A stretch of DNA of 64,000 bases from Bradyrhizobium australiense (GTDB lineage Bacteria > Pseudomonadota > Alphaproteobacteria > Rhizobiales > Xanthobacteraceae). Of the stretch, positions 32,245 to 39,748 are shown piece after piece (the stretch's first letter is position 1; each line of letters opens with the position of its first letter). Under the pieces are notes generated by a model. That model made no database searches. It had not been told where the DNA came from and was given only the letters and a program-made list of their open reading frames with translations. Location: the NCBI RefSeq assembly GCF_013114825.1, contig NZ_JAAVLX010000001.1, positions 124,001 to 188,000 of the forward strand. The letters are read 5' to 3'. The position numbers were made by a program, and so were the translations under genes.

Positions 32245-32460
32245 ATGGCATCCTCAGCCGATCGGTCGCCCCAGCACCATACCCAGAAGATGAAGAAGCG
32301 CTTTCAGGAGACCATCACGCATTTGAGAGAAGACATCGGGAAGGTCGATGAACCGCAATTGAAAGCGATGTTCGAGACTTCGGCGGAAGTTCTCACCGGA
32401 CTTGCGAAGGCCTTCGACGACTACGAGAAGAAGAACGAAGCCGCTTGGCGCAAGCACTAG
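32245..32460 (+). CDS. Conserved small hypothetical protein
   Basis: 71 residues, hydrophilic and predicted helical (MKKRFQETITHLREDIGKVD; LKAMFETSAEVLTGLAKAFD; DYEKKNEAAWRKH), rich in Lys and Glu, with no Cys and no signal peptide. I do not recognise a named family. AAAGGAG lies 9 nt before the ATG. The EcfG-like promoter upstream makes a role in general stress plausible but unproven. It stands alone between chrA (opposite strand) and an acyltransferase. Confidence 0.75.
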   Translation: MASSADRSPQHHTQKMKKRFQETITHLREDIGKVDEPQLKAMFETSAEVLTGLAKAFDDYEKKNEAAWRKH

Positions 32461-32607
32461 TCTTCTAGCGCATATTCGAGCCGAGCAATCCTTGCCATAA
32501 ACCAACCTCGGCCGCCGGTTTACTCGATATTGCGTTAACACGGCCTTCACGGGTGGTTTCTACGGTCGCGACATTGCCATTTGTTCCCGTTCTGGAACGT
32601 TCCGACC

Positions 32608-33720
32608 ATGCCGCCATCAGCTACCCCAACTTCGCGTGTCGAAGCGCTCGATCTGCTGCGGCTCGTCGCGGTGTTGGGCGTCGTGCTGTACCATTTCGGT
32701 TTCTGGGGCCCGGCCTCGCATGGCGTGCCGCAGGTGGCGCTCCCTTGGCTGACGCCGATTGCCAAATACGGCTTTCTCGGTGTGCCGGCCTTCTTTGTCA
32801 TCTCTGGCTTCGTGATCGCCTATTCGGCCGAGGGCCGCACGGCAACCGGTTTTGCCATCGCCCGGTTCAGCCGCATCTATCCGACCTTTGTCTTTTGCAT
32901 GACGCTGACCTTCCTGGTCATCGTGTTTCTTGGGCCGCCGCACTTCGACGCCTCCGCCCAGTGGCTCGCCAATCTGTTCATCGCGGCGCCCGCCCTCGGT
33001 CCGCCGTATATGGATACGTCGTACTGGTCGCTGGTGATCGAAGTGATGTTCTACGGATGGGTCGCGCTCCTGATCGCGGCCGGATTGTTTCCGCGCAGGA
33101 TCGATACGATCATTCTGGTTGGGCTTGGCATCACCTTCGCCAACAAGCTAACCATGAACGCGCCGCTCATCGAAAAGCTGTTCTTGACGGACGATAGCGG
33201 CTTCTTCGCCGTCGGGCTTTTGATCTATCAATTCTACCGCGGGCGTCGCGGCCCGATTCTCTACGGCATGCTCGCGCTGTCGATCAGCACTGCAGTCTTT
33301 CAGTCCATCCACAAGCTCGTGAAGCTGGCTCCGCACACCGGTGGCACCTTCAGTGAATGGGCGGTGGCAGCGATCTGCCTTGGATCGATCGCGGTGATAT
33401 TCCTGGCAACGCAGGTTCGCCGCGTGCCGCTGCCTGCAGGCGTTACGCTGGCCGTGGGCGGCCTGACCTATCCGCTCTACCTGCTGCACATGCAACTCGG
33501 CTACGTGCTGTTCGATCGTTGGGCACCAGCCAATTCCGTGCCATTGGTCGTGACGATCGTTCTGACCACGACGCTGCTGGCATGGGCCGTGTGGCGTTAT
33601 GTCGAAGGACCGGCGCAGCGCTGGACGAGGGAATTCCTGACGGGGCAGGCCAGCAGACTCGGATGGCCTCTGAAGCTGCGCACAGCGGTCGGAAGCGGGG
33701 CAGGTGGCGGAGCCGCCTAG
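32608..33720 (+). CDS. Acyltransferase 3 family membrane protein
   Basis: 370 residues with about ten membrane segments. The N-terminus (RVEALDLLRLVAVLGVVLYH) contains the family's motif before the catalytic His, and GVPAFFVISGFVIAYS and YWSLVIEVMFYGW are further acyltransferase 3 landmarks. The family O-acetylates or O-acylates surface polysaccharides, lipopolysaccharide or Nod factor-like sugars; the substrate here cannot be told. The ATG at 32608 gives the normal N-terminus; a TTG at 32581 is less likely. The gene ends at the palindromic repeat at 33721. Confidence 0.9.
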   Translation: MPPSATPTSRVEALDLLRLVAVLGVVLYHFGFWGPASHGVPQVALPWLTPIAKYGFLGVPAFFVISGFVIAYSAEGRTATGFAIARFSRIYPTFVFCMTLTFLVIVFLGPPHFDASAQWLANLFIAAPALGPPYMDTSYWSLVIEVMFYGWVALLIAAGLFPRRIDTIILVGLGITFANKLTMNAPLIEKLFLTDDSGFFAVGLLIYQFYRGRRGPILYGMLALSISTAVFQSIHKLVKLAPHTGGTFSEWAVAAICLGSIAVIFLATQVRRVPLPAGVTLAVGGLTYPLYLLHMQLGYVLFDRWAPANSVPLVVTIVLTTTLLAWAVWRYVEGPAQRWTREFLTGQASRLGWPLKLRTAVGSGAGGGAA

Positions 33721-33822
33721 AGCCATTTCCGTTCCGATTGAATCGGAACGGGGCTCTAGATTGTCGGTTAGACGCGTTTTCCTGACGCGGACCGGTCGCC
33801 ACACCGCTGGAAAACGCTCTAG
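33721..33822. repeat. Palindromic repeat, ATTSAAT family (copy 1)
   Basis: The core at 33729-33751 is a perfect 11-1-11 palindrome, CCGTTCCGATT-G-AATCGGAACGG, followed by GACGCGTTTTC and a closing GAAAACGCTCTAG. A related element lies at 55385-55484. Its core has the same ATT-N-AAT centre but a different stem that still pairs perfectly. It starts right after the acyltransferase stop and touches the 3' end of the next, convergent gene. Confidence 0.7.
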
Positions 33823-34484
33823 CGGCCGATATCGCTCTTGGCGATATCCCACATCAGCCGGTAAACACCGCTCGAGATCATGAGCGGCTTCAATGCCGCG
33901 TTGTCCACAAATCGCGCGACCGCGGGCGGGATTGCGCTCTCGTCGGTGCCGTCGATCAGCACAAACCAGTCGCCGGCGCCGGGATTGGGCGTTGATGGAT
34001 CGTCGGTGATCGGCTTCGACAGCGCCGGATCGCTCTCGAGCAGATGCAGGGAGATGATCCCGTCGAGTTGAGCGGGATCGAGCTGCTCATGCAACGCGGC
34101 GCGCAACTTGTCCTCGCCTCCCGAAGGTCGCAGACGGATGATGCCGAGCGCCGCGCCGCGGCCGGTGCCTTGGCTGATCGTGATGCGAGCGACCGCGCGG
34201 ATCATGTTCTTGAAGCGAGCGATGTTGGTCATCGACCACGCGGTCTGGTTTGCCAGCGCGGCACGGTAGGCCGGGCTGTCCAGCACCTCAAAAGTTTCGG
34301 TGGAATAGAGGCTGAGATATTTCGGATTGCCGTCATGCGCGACATAGCGGCGCGCCTCGAGAAAGCCATCGATGGCAACGCGCTCTTCGAGGTGTTCGCG
34401 GTCGTACCAACGATTGAACTCGGCTTCGTGCTCGGCATCGATATTCATCGACGTCAGCAGCATGCCCTTTCCGGCAATCGGCAT
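33819..34484 (-). CDS. Conserved hypothetical protein, dimeric alpha-beta barrel-like
   Basis: 221 residues. The first half (MLLTSMNIDAEHEAEFNRWY then DREHLEERVAIDGFLEARRY) resembles the ferredoxin-like dimeric barrels of EthD/DUF-type proteins, with an early Trp-Tyr and a His-Leu-Glu pair; the second half repeats the fold more loosely. No catalytic motif stands out. The ATG at 34484 was chosen because the longer frame to 34652 reads into the peptidase gene. It follows that gene by 11 nt and so would be the last gene of the pqqABCDE operon; a role in PQQ chemistry is not shown. Confidence 0.7.
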   Translation of the reverse strand: MPIAGKGMLLTSMNIDAEHEAEFNRWYDREHLEERVAIDGFLEARRYVAHDGNPKYLSLYSTETFEVLDSPAYRAALANQTAWSMTNIARFKNMIRAVARITISQGTGRGAALGIIRLRPSGGEDKLRAALHEQLDPAQLDGIISLHLLESDPALSKPITDDPSTPNPGAGDWFVLIDGTDESAIPPAVARFVDNAALKPLMISSGVYRLMWDIAKSDIGR

Positions 34485-34495
34485 TTTCTTGTTTC

Positions 34496-35485
34496 CTATT
34501 TGTTGCCAGTTCTCGAAGCTATGTCCGCGATCGCCTTCATCACGGCGTCGCGGACGCCGGTATCGTACAGCGTGTGGCCGGCGCCCTCGACCAAGCGGAC
34601 TTCGGCTTCCTGCCACACGGCGGCAAGCGCATGCGAGGTCGCAGGCGGGCACAGCAGATCGTAACGGCCCTGCACGATGATGCCGGGAATGCCGGCAAGC
34701 CTGGCCGCTTCGGCCATCAATTGATCCGGCTTCATGAAGCAGTCATTGGCGAAGTAGTGCGCTTCCATGAAGGGGGTGGCGGGCATGTTACGCGACGAAT
34801 TCAGCGCCGCCAGGTCGAGACGTGTGCGGTTCGGCGTGTGTTCGGAAAGAATGCGTTCGGTTTCGCCCCATGCAAGCGCGGCAGGAATATGCACGTCGGG
34901 ATTGGAATTGAGGATGCGACGGAAATAGGCCGGCAGCGGTTGCGCACGATCCTCTTCCGGCAACACGCTCATGAAGTCGTCGTAAAGCCCGGGATAGAAC
35001 CGCGGCAGCACTTTTAAAAAGCCGTTTTCGATTTCCGCGATCGTGCCGAGGAAAGTGGCGCGAAGCACGATGCCGCTGACGCGGTCGGGATGGGCTTCCG
35101 CATACGCCAACGCCAGCGTGGCGCCCCAGGAGCCGCCAACGATCATCCAGCGCTCAAACCCGAATTTCTCGCGGATCATTTCCATGTCCGCGATCAGATG
35201 CGGCAAGGTATTGGCTTCGCGGCCTCCCTTCGGGCGGCTGCGGCCGGCACCGCGCTGGTCGAACAGCACGGCGTGGAAGCGCTCCGGATCGAACAGCCGG
35301 CGATGGTCCGGCTGGCAGCCGCTGCCGGGCCCGCCATGCAGATAGACCGCGGGAATGCCACTGAGCCGGCCGACGCTTTCAACATAGATATCGTGCCCGT
35401 CGCCGACCGCGAGCTGCTCCGACGTCAGCGGCGCAAAGGGGTCGGCGCGTTTGATGGATTTGCCGGCATCGGCATCAGGCGCCAT
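34496..35485 (-). CDS. pip: Proline iminopeptidase-like alpha/beta hydrolase (S33)
   Basis: 329 residues. HGGPGSGCQPDHRRLFDP and VLFDQRGAGRSRP form the oxyanion region, GGSWGATLALAYAEAHP holds the nucleophile Ser, VQGRYDLLCPP the Asp and VEGAGHTLYD the His. The S33 prolyl aminopeptidase signature is clear. The ATG at 35485 overlaps the pqqE stop by 11 nt, so the gene is translationally coupled to PQQ synthesis. The classical PqqF/PqqG proteases are M16 metalloproteases and are not in the window, so whether this serine peptidase trims the PqqA-derived peptide is an open question; it could also be an unrelated passenger. Confidence 0.9.
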   Translation of the reverse strand: MAPDADAGKSIKRADPFAPLTSEQLAVGDGHDIYVESVGRLSGIPAVYLHGGPGSGCQPDHRRLFDPERFHAVLFDQRGAGRSRPKGGREANTLPHLIADMEMIREKFGFERWMIVGGSWGATLALAYAEAHPDRVSGIVLRATFLGTIAEIENGFLKVLPRFYPGLYDDFMSVLPEEDRAQPLPAYFRRILNSNPDVHIPAALAWGETERILSEHTPNRTRLDLAALNSSRNMPATPFMEAHYFANDCFMKPDQLMAEAARLAGIPGIIVQGRYDLLCPPATSHALAAVWQEAEVRLVEGAGHTLYDTGVRDAVMKAIADIASRTGNK

Positions 35486-36683
35486 GCTCGCCTTCTGTCT
35501 CCAGCGTGCCGCCGGCGAAATTGCGGTAGAGGAAGCGGTCCTGATGCGCGGCAGCCTCGCGTTCGGCATCCTTGAAAATCTGCTCGTGCATCGGCGACAG
35601 CGTGCAGGCGGGATCGGTATTGCCGGCGTCACCCGTCAGCGCAAATGCCTGGCAGCGGCAGCCGCCGAAATCGATCTCGCGAAACTCGCAGCTCTTGCAC
35701 GGCTCGGGCATCCAGCCGGTGCCGCGGTAGCGGTTGAAGGCTTCGGAATTCTGCCAGATCCAGGCGATCGAATGGTTTGAGCGGACGGATTCGAATTCGA
35801 GCCCGGTGATGCTCTCGGCTGCATGGCAGGGCAGAACCTTGCCGGCGGGCGAGATGTTGAAAAACTGCCGGCCCCAGCCGCCCATGCACTTCTTCGGCCG
35901 CAGCGCGTAATAATCCGGTACCACATAGTCGATGGCGAGAATGCCCTTCAGGCGCGTCGCGGCTTCCTCGACGATGCGGCTAGTCTCCTCGATCTGTTCG
36001 AGCGTCGGCATCAGGGCGGCGCGGTTCTTCAAGGCCCAGCCGTAATACTGGACGTTGGCGACTTCCAGCCGGTCGGCATCGAGATCGACCGCCATCTGGA
36101 TGATGTCGGAAAGCTGGTGCAGGTTCTGGCGGTGCATGACCGCGTTGACCGTCAGCGGCAGGTCGAGCTCGCGCGTCCACTTCGCGGCTTCGATCTTCTT
36201 CTCATGCGCATTTTTCAATCCGGCAACGCGGTCGGCCACCTGGGGCTCGTTGCCCTGGAAACTGATCTGCACGTGGCAGAGGCCGGCATCGGCGAGCGCC
36301 GATAGTTTTTCCTTGGTCAGCAGCACCGCCGAGGTAATGAGGTTGCTGTACAGCCCGACATCGGTTGCGTGCTGCACCAGCTCCACCAGGTCCTTGCGCG
36401 CGGTCGGCTCGCCGCCGGAGAAATGAAGCTGCAGCACGCCGATTTCGGCCAGCTCGCTTAGAACCCTCTTCCATTCCTCGGTGGTGAGTTCGCTGCCGCC
36501 GCGGTCGAGTTCGATCGGGTTCGAGCAATAGGGGCACTGCAGCGGGCAGCGGTGTGTCAGTTCGGCGAGTACGGCAAGCGGAATGCCGAACGTCTCCGCG
36601 GTCGAACGCTTCTGCTCGAGCACCGCGAGCCCGTCACTTGGCGCGGCGCTGGCTGTTTTGCCGTCTGCGAAAATATCGCTCAT
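35475..36683 (-). CDS. pqqE: PqqA peptide cyclase (radical SAM) PqqE
   Basis: Joins the Glu and Tyr side chains of PqqA in the first committed step of PQQ synthesis. 402 residues. The radical SAM CxxxCxxC is C46, C50, C53 (THRCPLQCPYCSNP), with LQLHFSGGEPTARKDL as the SAM GGE motif. The C-terminal SPASM region carries auxiliary cluster cysteines in KKCMGGWGRQF, VLPCHAAES, EPCKSCEF and GGCRCQAF. It starts inside the pqqD stop (ATGA) and overlaps the peptidase gene by 11 nt. It needs PqqD as peptide chaperone. Confidence 0.97.
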   Translation of the reverse strand: MSDIFADGKTASAAPSDGLAVLEQKRSTAETFGIPLAVLAELTHRCPLQCPYCSNPIELDRGGSELTTEEWKRVLSELAEIGVLQLHFSGGEPTARKDLVELVQHATDVGLYSNLITSAVLLTKEKLSALADAGLCHVQISFQGNEPQVADRVAGLKNAHEKKIEAAKWTRELDLPLTVNAVMHRQNLHQLSDIIQMAVDLDADRLEVANVQYYGWALKNRAALMPTLEQIEETSRIVEEAATRLKGILAIDYVVPDYYALRPKKCMGGWGRQFFNISPAGKVLPCHAAESITGLEFESVRSNHSIAWIWQNSEAFNRYRGTGWMPEPCKSCEFREIDFGGCRCQAFALTGDAGNTDPACTLSPMHEQIFKDAEREAAAHQDRFLYRNFAGGTLETEGEHGA

Positions 36684-36991
36684 GACGTCTTCTCACGCGC
36701 TTCGGTCAGAAAGCCCTTGTCGGCGAGGTCCTGCAGCATGGCGACGACGTCGGTTAAAATCGCCTCGCGTGGGGCGGTGTATTTGGCTGCAAGCTGGTCG
36801 ACCATATCTGCAACGCTGCGCACGCCGTCGCAAAGTTGCAGCACTTCCACTGCGATCTCATCCGGCGCCAATACCCGCTCCGGCGCCAGAAGTACCCAGA
36901 CCTGCCGCGTCTCATCGAACTTCAGCCGGGCGTGCCGCGGCAATTTCGGCCGGCTCGCCTCGCTGACGCTGATGTTGCGGCTCAAAGCCAT
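36680..36991 (-). CDS. pqqD: PQQ biosynthesis peptide chaperone PqqD
   Basis: 103 residues. PqqD is a RiPP recognition element that binds PqqA and delivers it to PqqE. PKLPRHARLKFDETRQVWVL and LAPERVLAPDEIAVEVLQLC match the winged helix-like fold, with LLAPERV as its typical beta strand. It lies 20 nt after pqqC, and its stop overlaps the pqqE start as ATGA. Slightly longer than the usual ~90 residues because of an N-terminal tail. Confidence 0.95.
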   Translation of the reverse strand: MALSRNISVSEASRPKLPRHARLKFDETRQVWVLLAPERVLAPDEIAVEVLQLCDGVRSVADMVDQLAAKYTAPREAILTDVVAMLQDLADKGFLTEAREKTS

Positions 36992-37011
36992 CGATCACTA
37001 GTCCCTTCTTA

Positions 37012-37791
37012 TCAGTCCCCTTTGGGCACGAACGCGCCGGGCGGTATATGGCCGTCGACATAGGCGTGATACAGCGCGTCGAGCTGGACCCATAGCACAT
37101 TGGTCTTGAAGATCAGCGCGTTGCAGACCGCCTCGCGTTCCGCCGGCGTCTTCGCGTTGGCCTTGACATAGTCCAGCGCGAAGCCCGCATCGCGCGGGGC
37201 CTGCGTCAGGCGCCGGCTGAAATAGCTCATGATGTCGGGGTTGACGAAATCATAGTGCTGCAGCATCCCGGAGATGCGCTCCTCATGCAGGTTCGGCGCG
37301 AACAGTTCGGTAAGCGAGGAGGCGATCGCCTCCAGCGGCGTCTTGTCGCGGCAGAAATGCACATAGGCCTCCACCGCAAACCGCGTTGCCGGCAGGATGC
37401 CTTCGGTCGATTCGACATAGGCGCTGTCGAGGCCGAGGCCTTCGGTCAGCTTCAGCCAGCGCTCGATGCCGCCTTCGGTACCCACGTCCCCATCGTGATC
37501 CTCGATCCGGTGCCGCCATTCGATCCGGGTCGCACGGTCGCGAAACCGCGAGATCACCATCGCATCCTTCAACGGGATCGTGCTCTGGTAATAATAGCGG
37601 TTCAGCGCCCAGGCCTGCACCTGTCCCTTGTTGAGCTTGCCGCCGTGCAGCAGCCGATGGAACGGATGCAGGCTGTGATAGCGCGTCGCACCGATATGGC
37701 GGAGCGCCGCCTCCAGTTCCTCGGCGCTGTTGAGCGTGATGCCCTTGCCGATCGATAGGGCGGTCATTCCGGGTGCAGCGACGACGTTCAC
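37012..37791 (-). CDS. pqqC: Pyrroloquinoline-quinone synthase PqqC
   Basis: Cofactor-free oxidase for the last ring closure and eight-electron oxidation to PQQ. 259 residues, the usual size. RYHSLHPFHRLLHGGKLNKG, QVQAWALNRYYYQSTIPLKD and RIEDHDGDVGTEGGIERWLK are strongly conserved active-site stretches, and FAPNLHEERISGMLQHYDFV follows. The ATG at 37791 overlaps the pqqB stop as ATGA. Confidence 0.97.
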   Translation of the reverse strand: MNVVAAPGMTALSIGKGITLNSAEELEAALRHIGATRYHSLHPFHRLLHGGKLNKGQVQAWALNRYYYQSTIPLKDAMVISRFRDRATRIEWRHRIEDHDGDVGTEGGIERWLKLTEGLGLDSAYVESTEGILPATRFAVEAYVHFCRDKTPLEAIASSLTELFAPNLHEERISGMLQHYDFVNPDIMSYFSRRLTQAPRDAGFALDYVKANAKTPAEREAVCNALIFKTNVLWVQLDALYHAYVDGHIPPGAFVPKGD

Positions 37792-38717
37792 AGATTGATC
37801 TCCGTTCCGTCAGCGGGGATGTGCCAGCCCGCCTGTTCCACGGCCTTGCGCTCGTCCGAACCGCGCAGCAGAGCGGGGTTGGAGTTATTGATATGCAGGA
37901 ACACCTTCGTTCCGACGTCGAGACCGGCGAGGCTCTCGATCGCGCCATGATTACCCGACATCGAAATATGGCCCATGTTTTGTCCCGTCTTGGTGCCGAG
38001 GCCTTGGACGATTAATTCATCGTCGCGCCACACGGTGCCGTCGAAAAACAGCAATGCAGCGCCCGAAAGCCGCGATTTGAGATCGTCGGTCACGCGTGCG
38101 CAGGCGGCCAGGAAAAAGAAATACTTGCCGCTTCGTTTGTCCAGAATCCGCAAGCCCAGCGTGTCGCCCGCGCCGTCGCCGCCTGCCGGATGCGCCTTGC
38201 CTTCGAGATACCACGCGCCCTTGCCGGGAACCGCGAACGGAAGCACCTCAATGCCTGACGGCTTACCGTTGGGCAACGCCGGCTCGAATGCCCTCTCGAC
38301 CTCGATCGGCCGCTGCTTCACGTTTTGCTCGTTCAGCACATTGAAGATGCTGTTGGATTTGAGAATCGCAAGTACCCGTTCATGCGCATAAAGCGTGAAG
38401 GGTGAACCTTCGCGCATCGACAGCAGCCCTGCGACCGCATCAATTTCGCCGTTGGTCAGGATCACGCCGGCAATCGGGCTGTGCCTGAGCTGTCCCGCTC
38501 GGGGATGAAGCTGCGGCGTTGCGGTCACCTGCTGACGCAGGTCTGGTGAGGCGTTGACGAGAAACCAGTGCTCGCCATCGGCGCTGACCGCGATCGAGGC
38601 CTGGGTGCTCCGCAATTCGGGATGGTCGCTTCGTGCTTTCCGGCACACCGGACATCCGCAATTCCACTGCGGAACGCCGCCGCCAGCCGCGGCGCCCAGG
38701 ACGACGACGCGAAGCAT
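37788..38717 (-). CDS. pqqB: PQQ biosynthesis protein PqqB
   Basis: 309-residue metallo-beta-lactamase-fold protein; it has been shown to hydroxylate the di-amino acid intermediate in some species. MLRVVVLGAAAGGGVPQWNC and CGCPVCRKARSD are the family N-terminus, with a zinc-binding Cys set, and ISMSGNHGAIE lies near the C-terminus. The ATG at 38717 gives this start, with AGGAG 9 nt upstream, and replaces a longer in-frame start at 38792. It is separated from pqqA by 142 nt holding a hairpin. Confidence 0.95.
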   Translation of the reverse strand: MLRVVVLGAAAGGGVPQWNCGCPVCRKARSDHPELRSTQASIAVSADGEHWFLVNASPDLRQQVTATPQLHPRAGQLRHSPIAGVILTNGEIDAVAGLLSMREGSPFTLYAHERVLAILKSNSIFNVLNEQNVKQRPIEVERAFEPALPNGKPSGIEVLPFAVPGKGAWYLEGKAHPAGGDGAGDTLGLRILDKRSGKYFFFLAACARVTDDLKSRLSGAALLFFDGTVWRDDELIVQGLGTKTGQNMGHISMSGNHGAIESLAGLDVGTKVFLHINNSNPALLRGSDERKAVEQAGWHIPADGTEINL

Positions 38718-38780
38718 GATCCGTCTCCTGGAGATTCGATACTTACCGATGCAAACCAAAAACGTCACGAGGTGGCTGCC

Positions 38781-38820
38781 GGCCTCGGACACGGCTCCGC
38801 ACTCGGGAACGTGTCAGGCC
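38781..38820 (-). promoter_or_regulatory. Stem-loop in the pqqA-pqqB spacer
   Basis: On the transcript strand GGCCT-GACACG pairs with CGTGTC-(CG)-AGGCC around a 16-nt loop, an 11-bp stem with a 2-nt bulge. A run of five T follows about 20 nt later. Position right after pqqA suits an RNA-processing or partial termination site that keeps pqqA mRNA in excess over pqqBCDE, as is known for pqq operons elsewhere. The role here is inferred. Confidence 0.45.
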
Positions 38821-38859
38821 CGGAAGTCCACCTGCGTGAGATTTGATGCGCGCTGCCGC

Positions 38860-38940
38860 TTACTTGCGGGTGGCGCACATGTACATGTTGATTTCCATGC
38901 CGACCGAAACTTCGGCGATTCTCGGCGCTTTCCAGGCCAT
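38860..38940 (-). CDS. pqqA: PQQ precursor peptide PqqA
   Basis: 26-residue peptide, the ribosomal precursor of PQQ. It reads MAWKAPRIAEVSVGMEINMY then six more residues (MCATRK). Glu16 and Tyr20 form the conserved E-x3-Y pair that PqqE cross-links. A purine-rich AAAGGGAGAGA stands before the ATG. Too short for most gene finders. First gene of the leftward pqq operon. Confidence 0.96.
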   Translation of the reverse strand: MAWKAPRIAEVSVGMEINMYMCATRK

Positions 38941-39234
38941 TTGTCTCTCCCTTTGCTGCCGGGCGTACTCCGCCCTCGCCCGTTAACCTAACCCGGATCG
39001 GAAACTTCGCCAGTTAAATTTCACAGGGAACTCCGATACTTTATGCTGCGTCGCGAAAGAGTTTCACGGAGTCGTGTGGGGCTCCCGGTCAAAACAATGT
39101 GGGATCAAGCAGTTTCGTGGTTGTCCGGATCGTCGCGAACAACAATTCTCCCGATGGAGCGCACCGGCTCCAGACAATTTGTGAGGAATGGGCCTTCGGT
39201 CGCGGGCCCAAAAGCGAAGTTTAAGGTTCCGCCG

Positions 39235-39492
39235 ATGCCGCGATATTACTTTAACACCCGTATCGGCGATGAGCTGATTTCCGATCCCGACGGCGAAGTG
39301 CTCAGGGATCCCGACCGCGCCTGGGAAATGGCGCGCGCCATGATCCGGGAACTGCTCAAGACCGATGGCGCCGACGGTGCGCTGCTCAGCGCCACCATCG
39401 AAGTCACCGACGACGACGGCGAGATCGTGCTGGAGTTTCCGTTCGCCGAAGCGATTCTCGATGCGCCCGGCGGTTCGGTCACGAGGCATTAG
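39235..39492 (+). CDS. DUF6894 family protein
   Basis: 85-residue cytoplasmic protein with the DUF6894 pattern: PRYYFNTRIGDELISDPDGE, then LRDPDRAWEMARAMIRELLK and a C-terminal EVTDDDGEIVLEFPFAEAI. The family is abundant and uncharacterised in Bradyrhizobiaceae. An in-frame ATG at 39043 would add 64 residues unlike the family, so the ATG at 39235 is chosen. A GGAAC at 39027 followed after 17 nt by CGTC is a distant, doubtful stress-promoter match. Confidence 0.85.
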   Translation: MPRYYFNTRIGDELISDPDGEVLRDPDRAWEMARAMIRELLKTDGADGALLSATIEVTDDDGEIVLEFPFAEAILDAPGGSVTRH

Positions 39493-39497
39493 CCTGG

Positions 39498-39568
39498 GTC
39501 ATCCCGGGGCGCGCGAAGCAGGAATCTCGAGATTCCGGGTCTGGTTCTTCGGACGATCCCGGAATGAC
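39498..39568. repeat. GTCATCCCGG...CCGGAATGAC repeat
   Basis: Outer arms GTCATCCCGG (39498) and ATCCCGGAATGAC (ending 39568) bracket a perfect 16-nt palindrome, GGAATCTCGAGATTCC, at 39521-39536. A REP-like element in the gap between the DUF6894 gene and the sugar dehydrogenase. Confidence 0.6.
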
Positions 39569-39748
39569 ACGGGCCAGTGTCGACACCGCTCATGTCGCTC
39601 CAAGTCCGACCGCGCAACTTCCGTGGGCCATGTTTTCCGGGTTGCACTTCGACGGGAAAATATCGGAGAGTGCCGGCCGGGAAAGCCTCCGGCGCCGGCA
39701 TCATGCGAGCCCGCGCGAAGAGAAAGGCTTCCGCCAGGGAGAACGCCC

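Noticed and set aside
39027-39052. GGAAC-N17-CGTC upstream of the DUF6894 gene
   Set aside because: Only a partial -10 match and about 180 nt from the chosen start codon, so too weak to list as a promoter.
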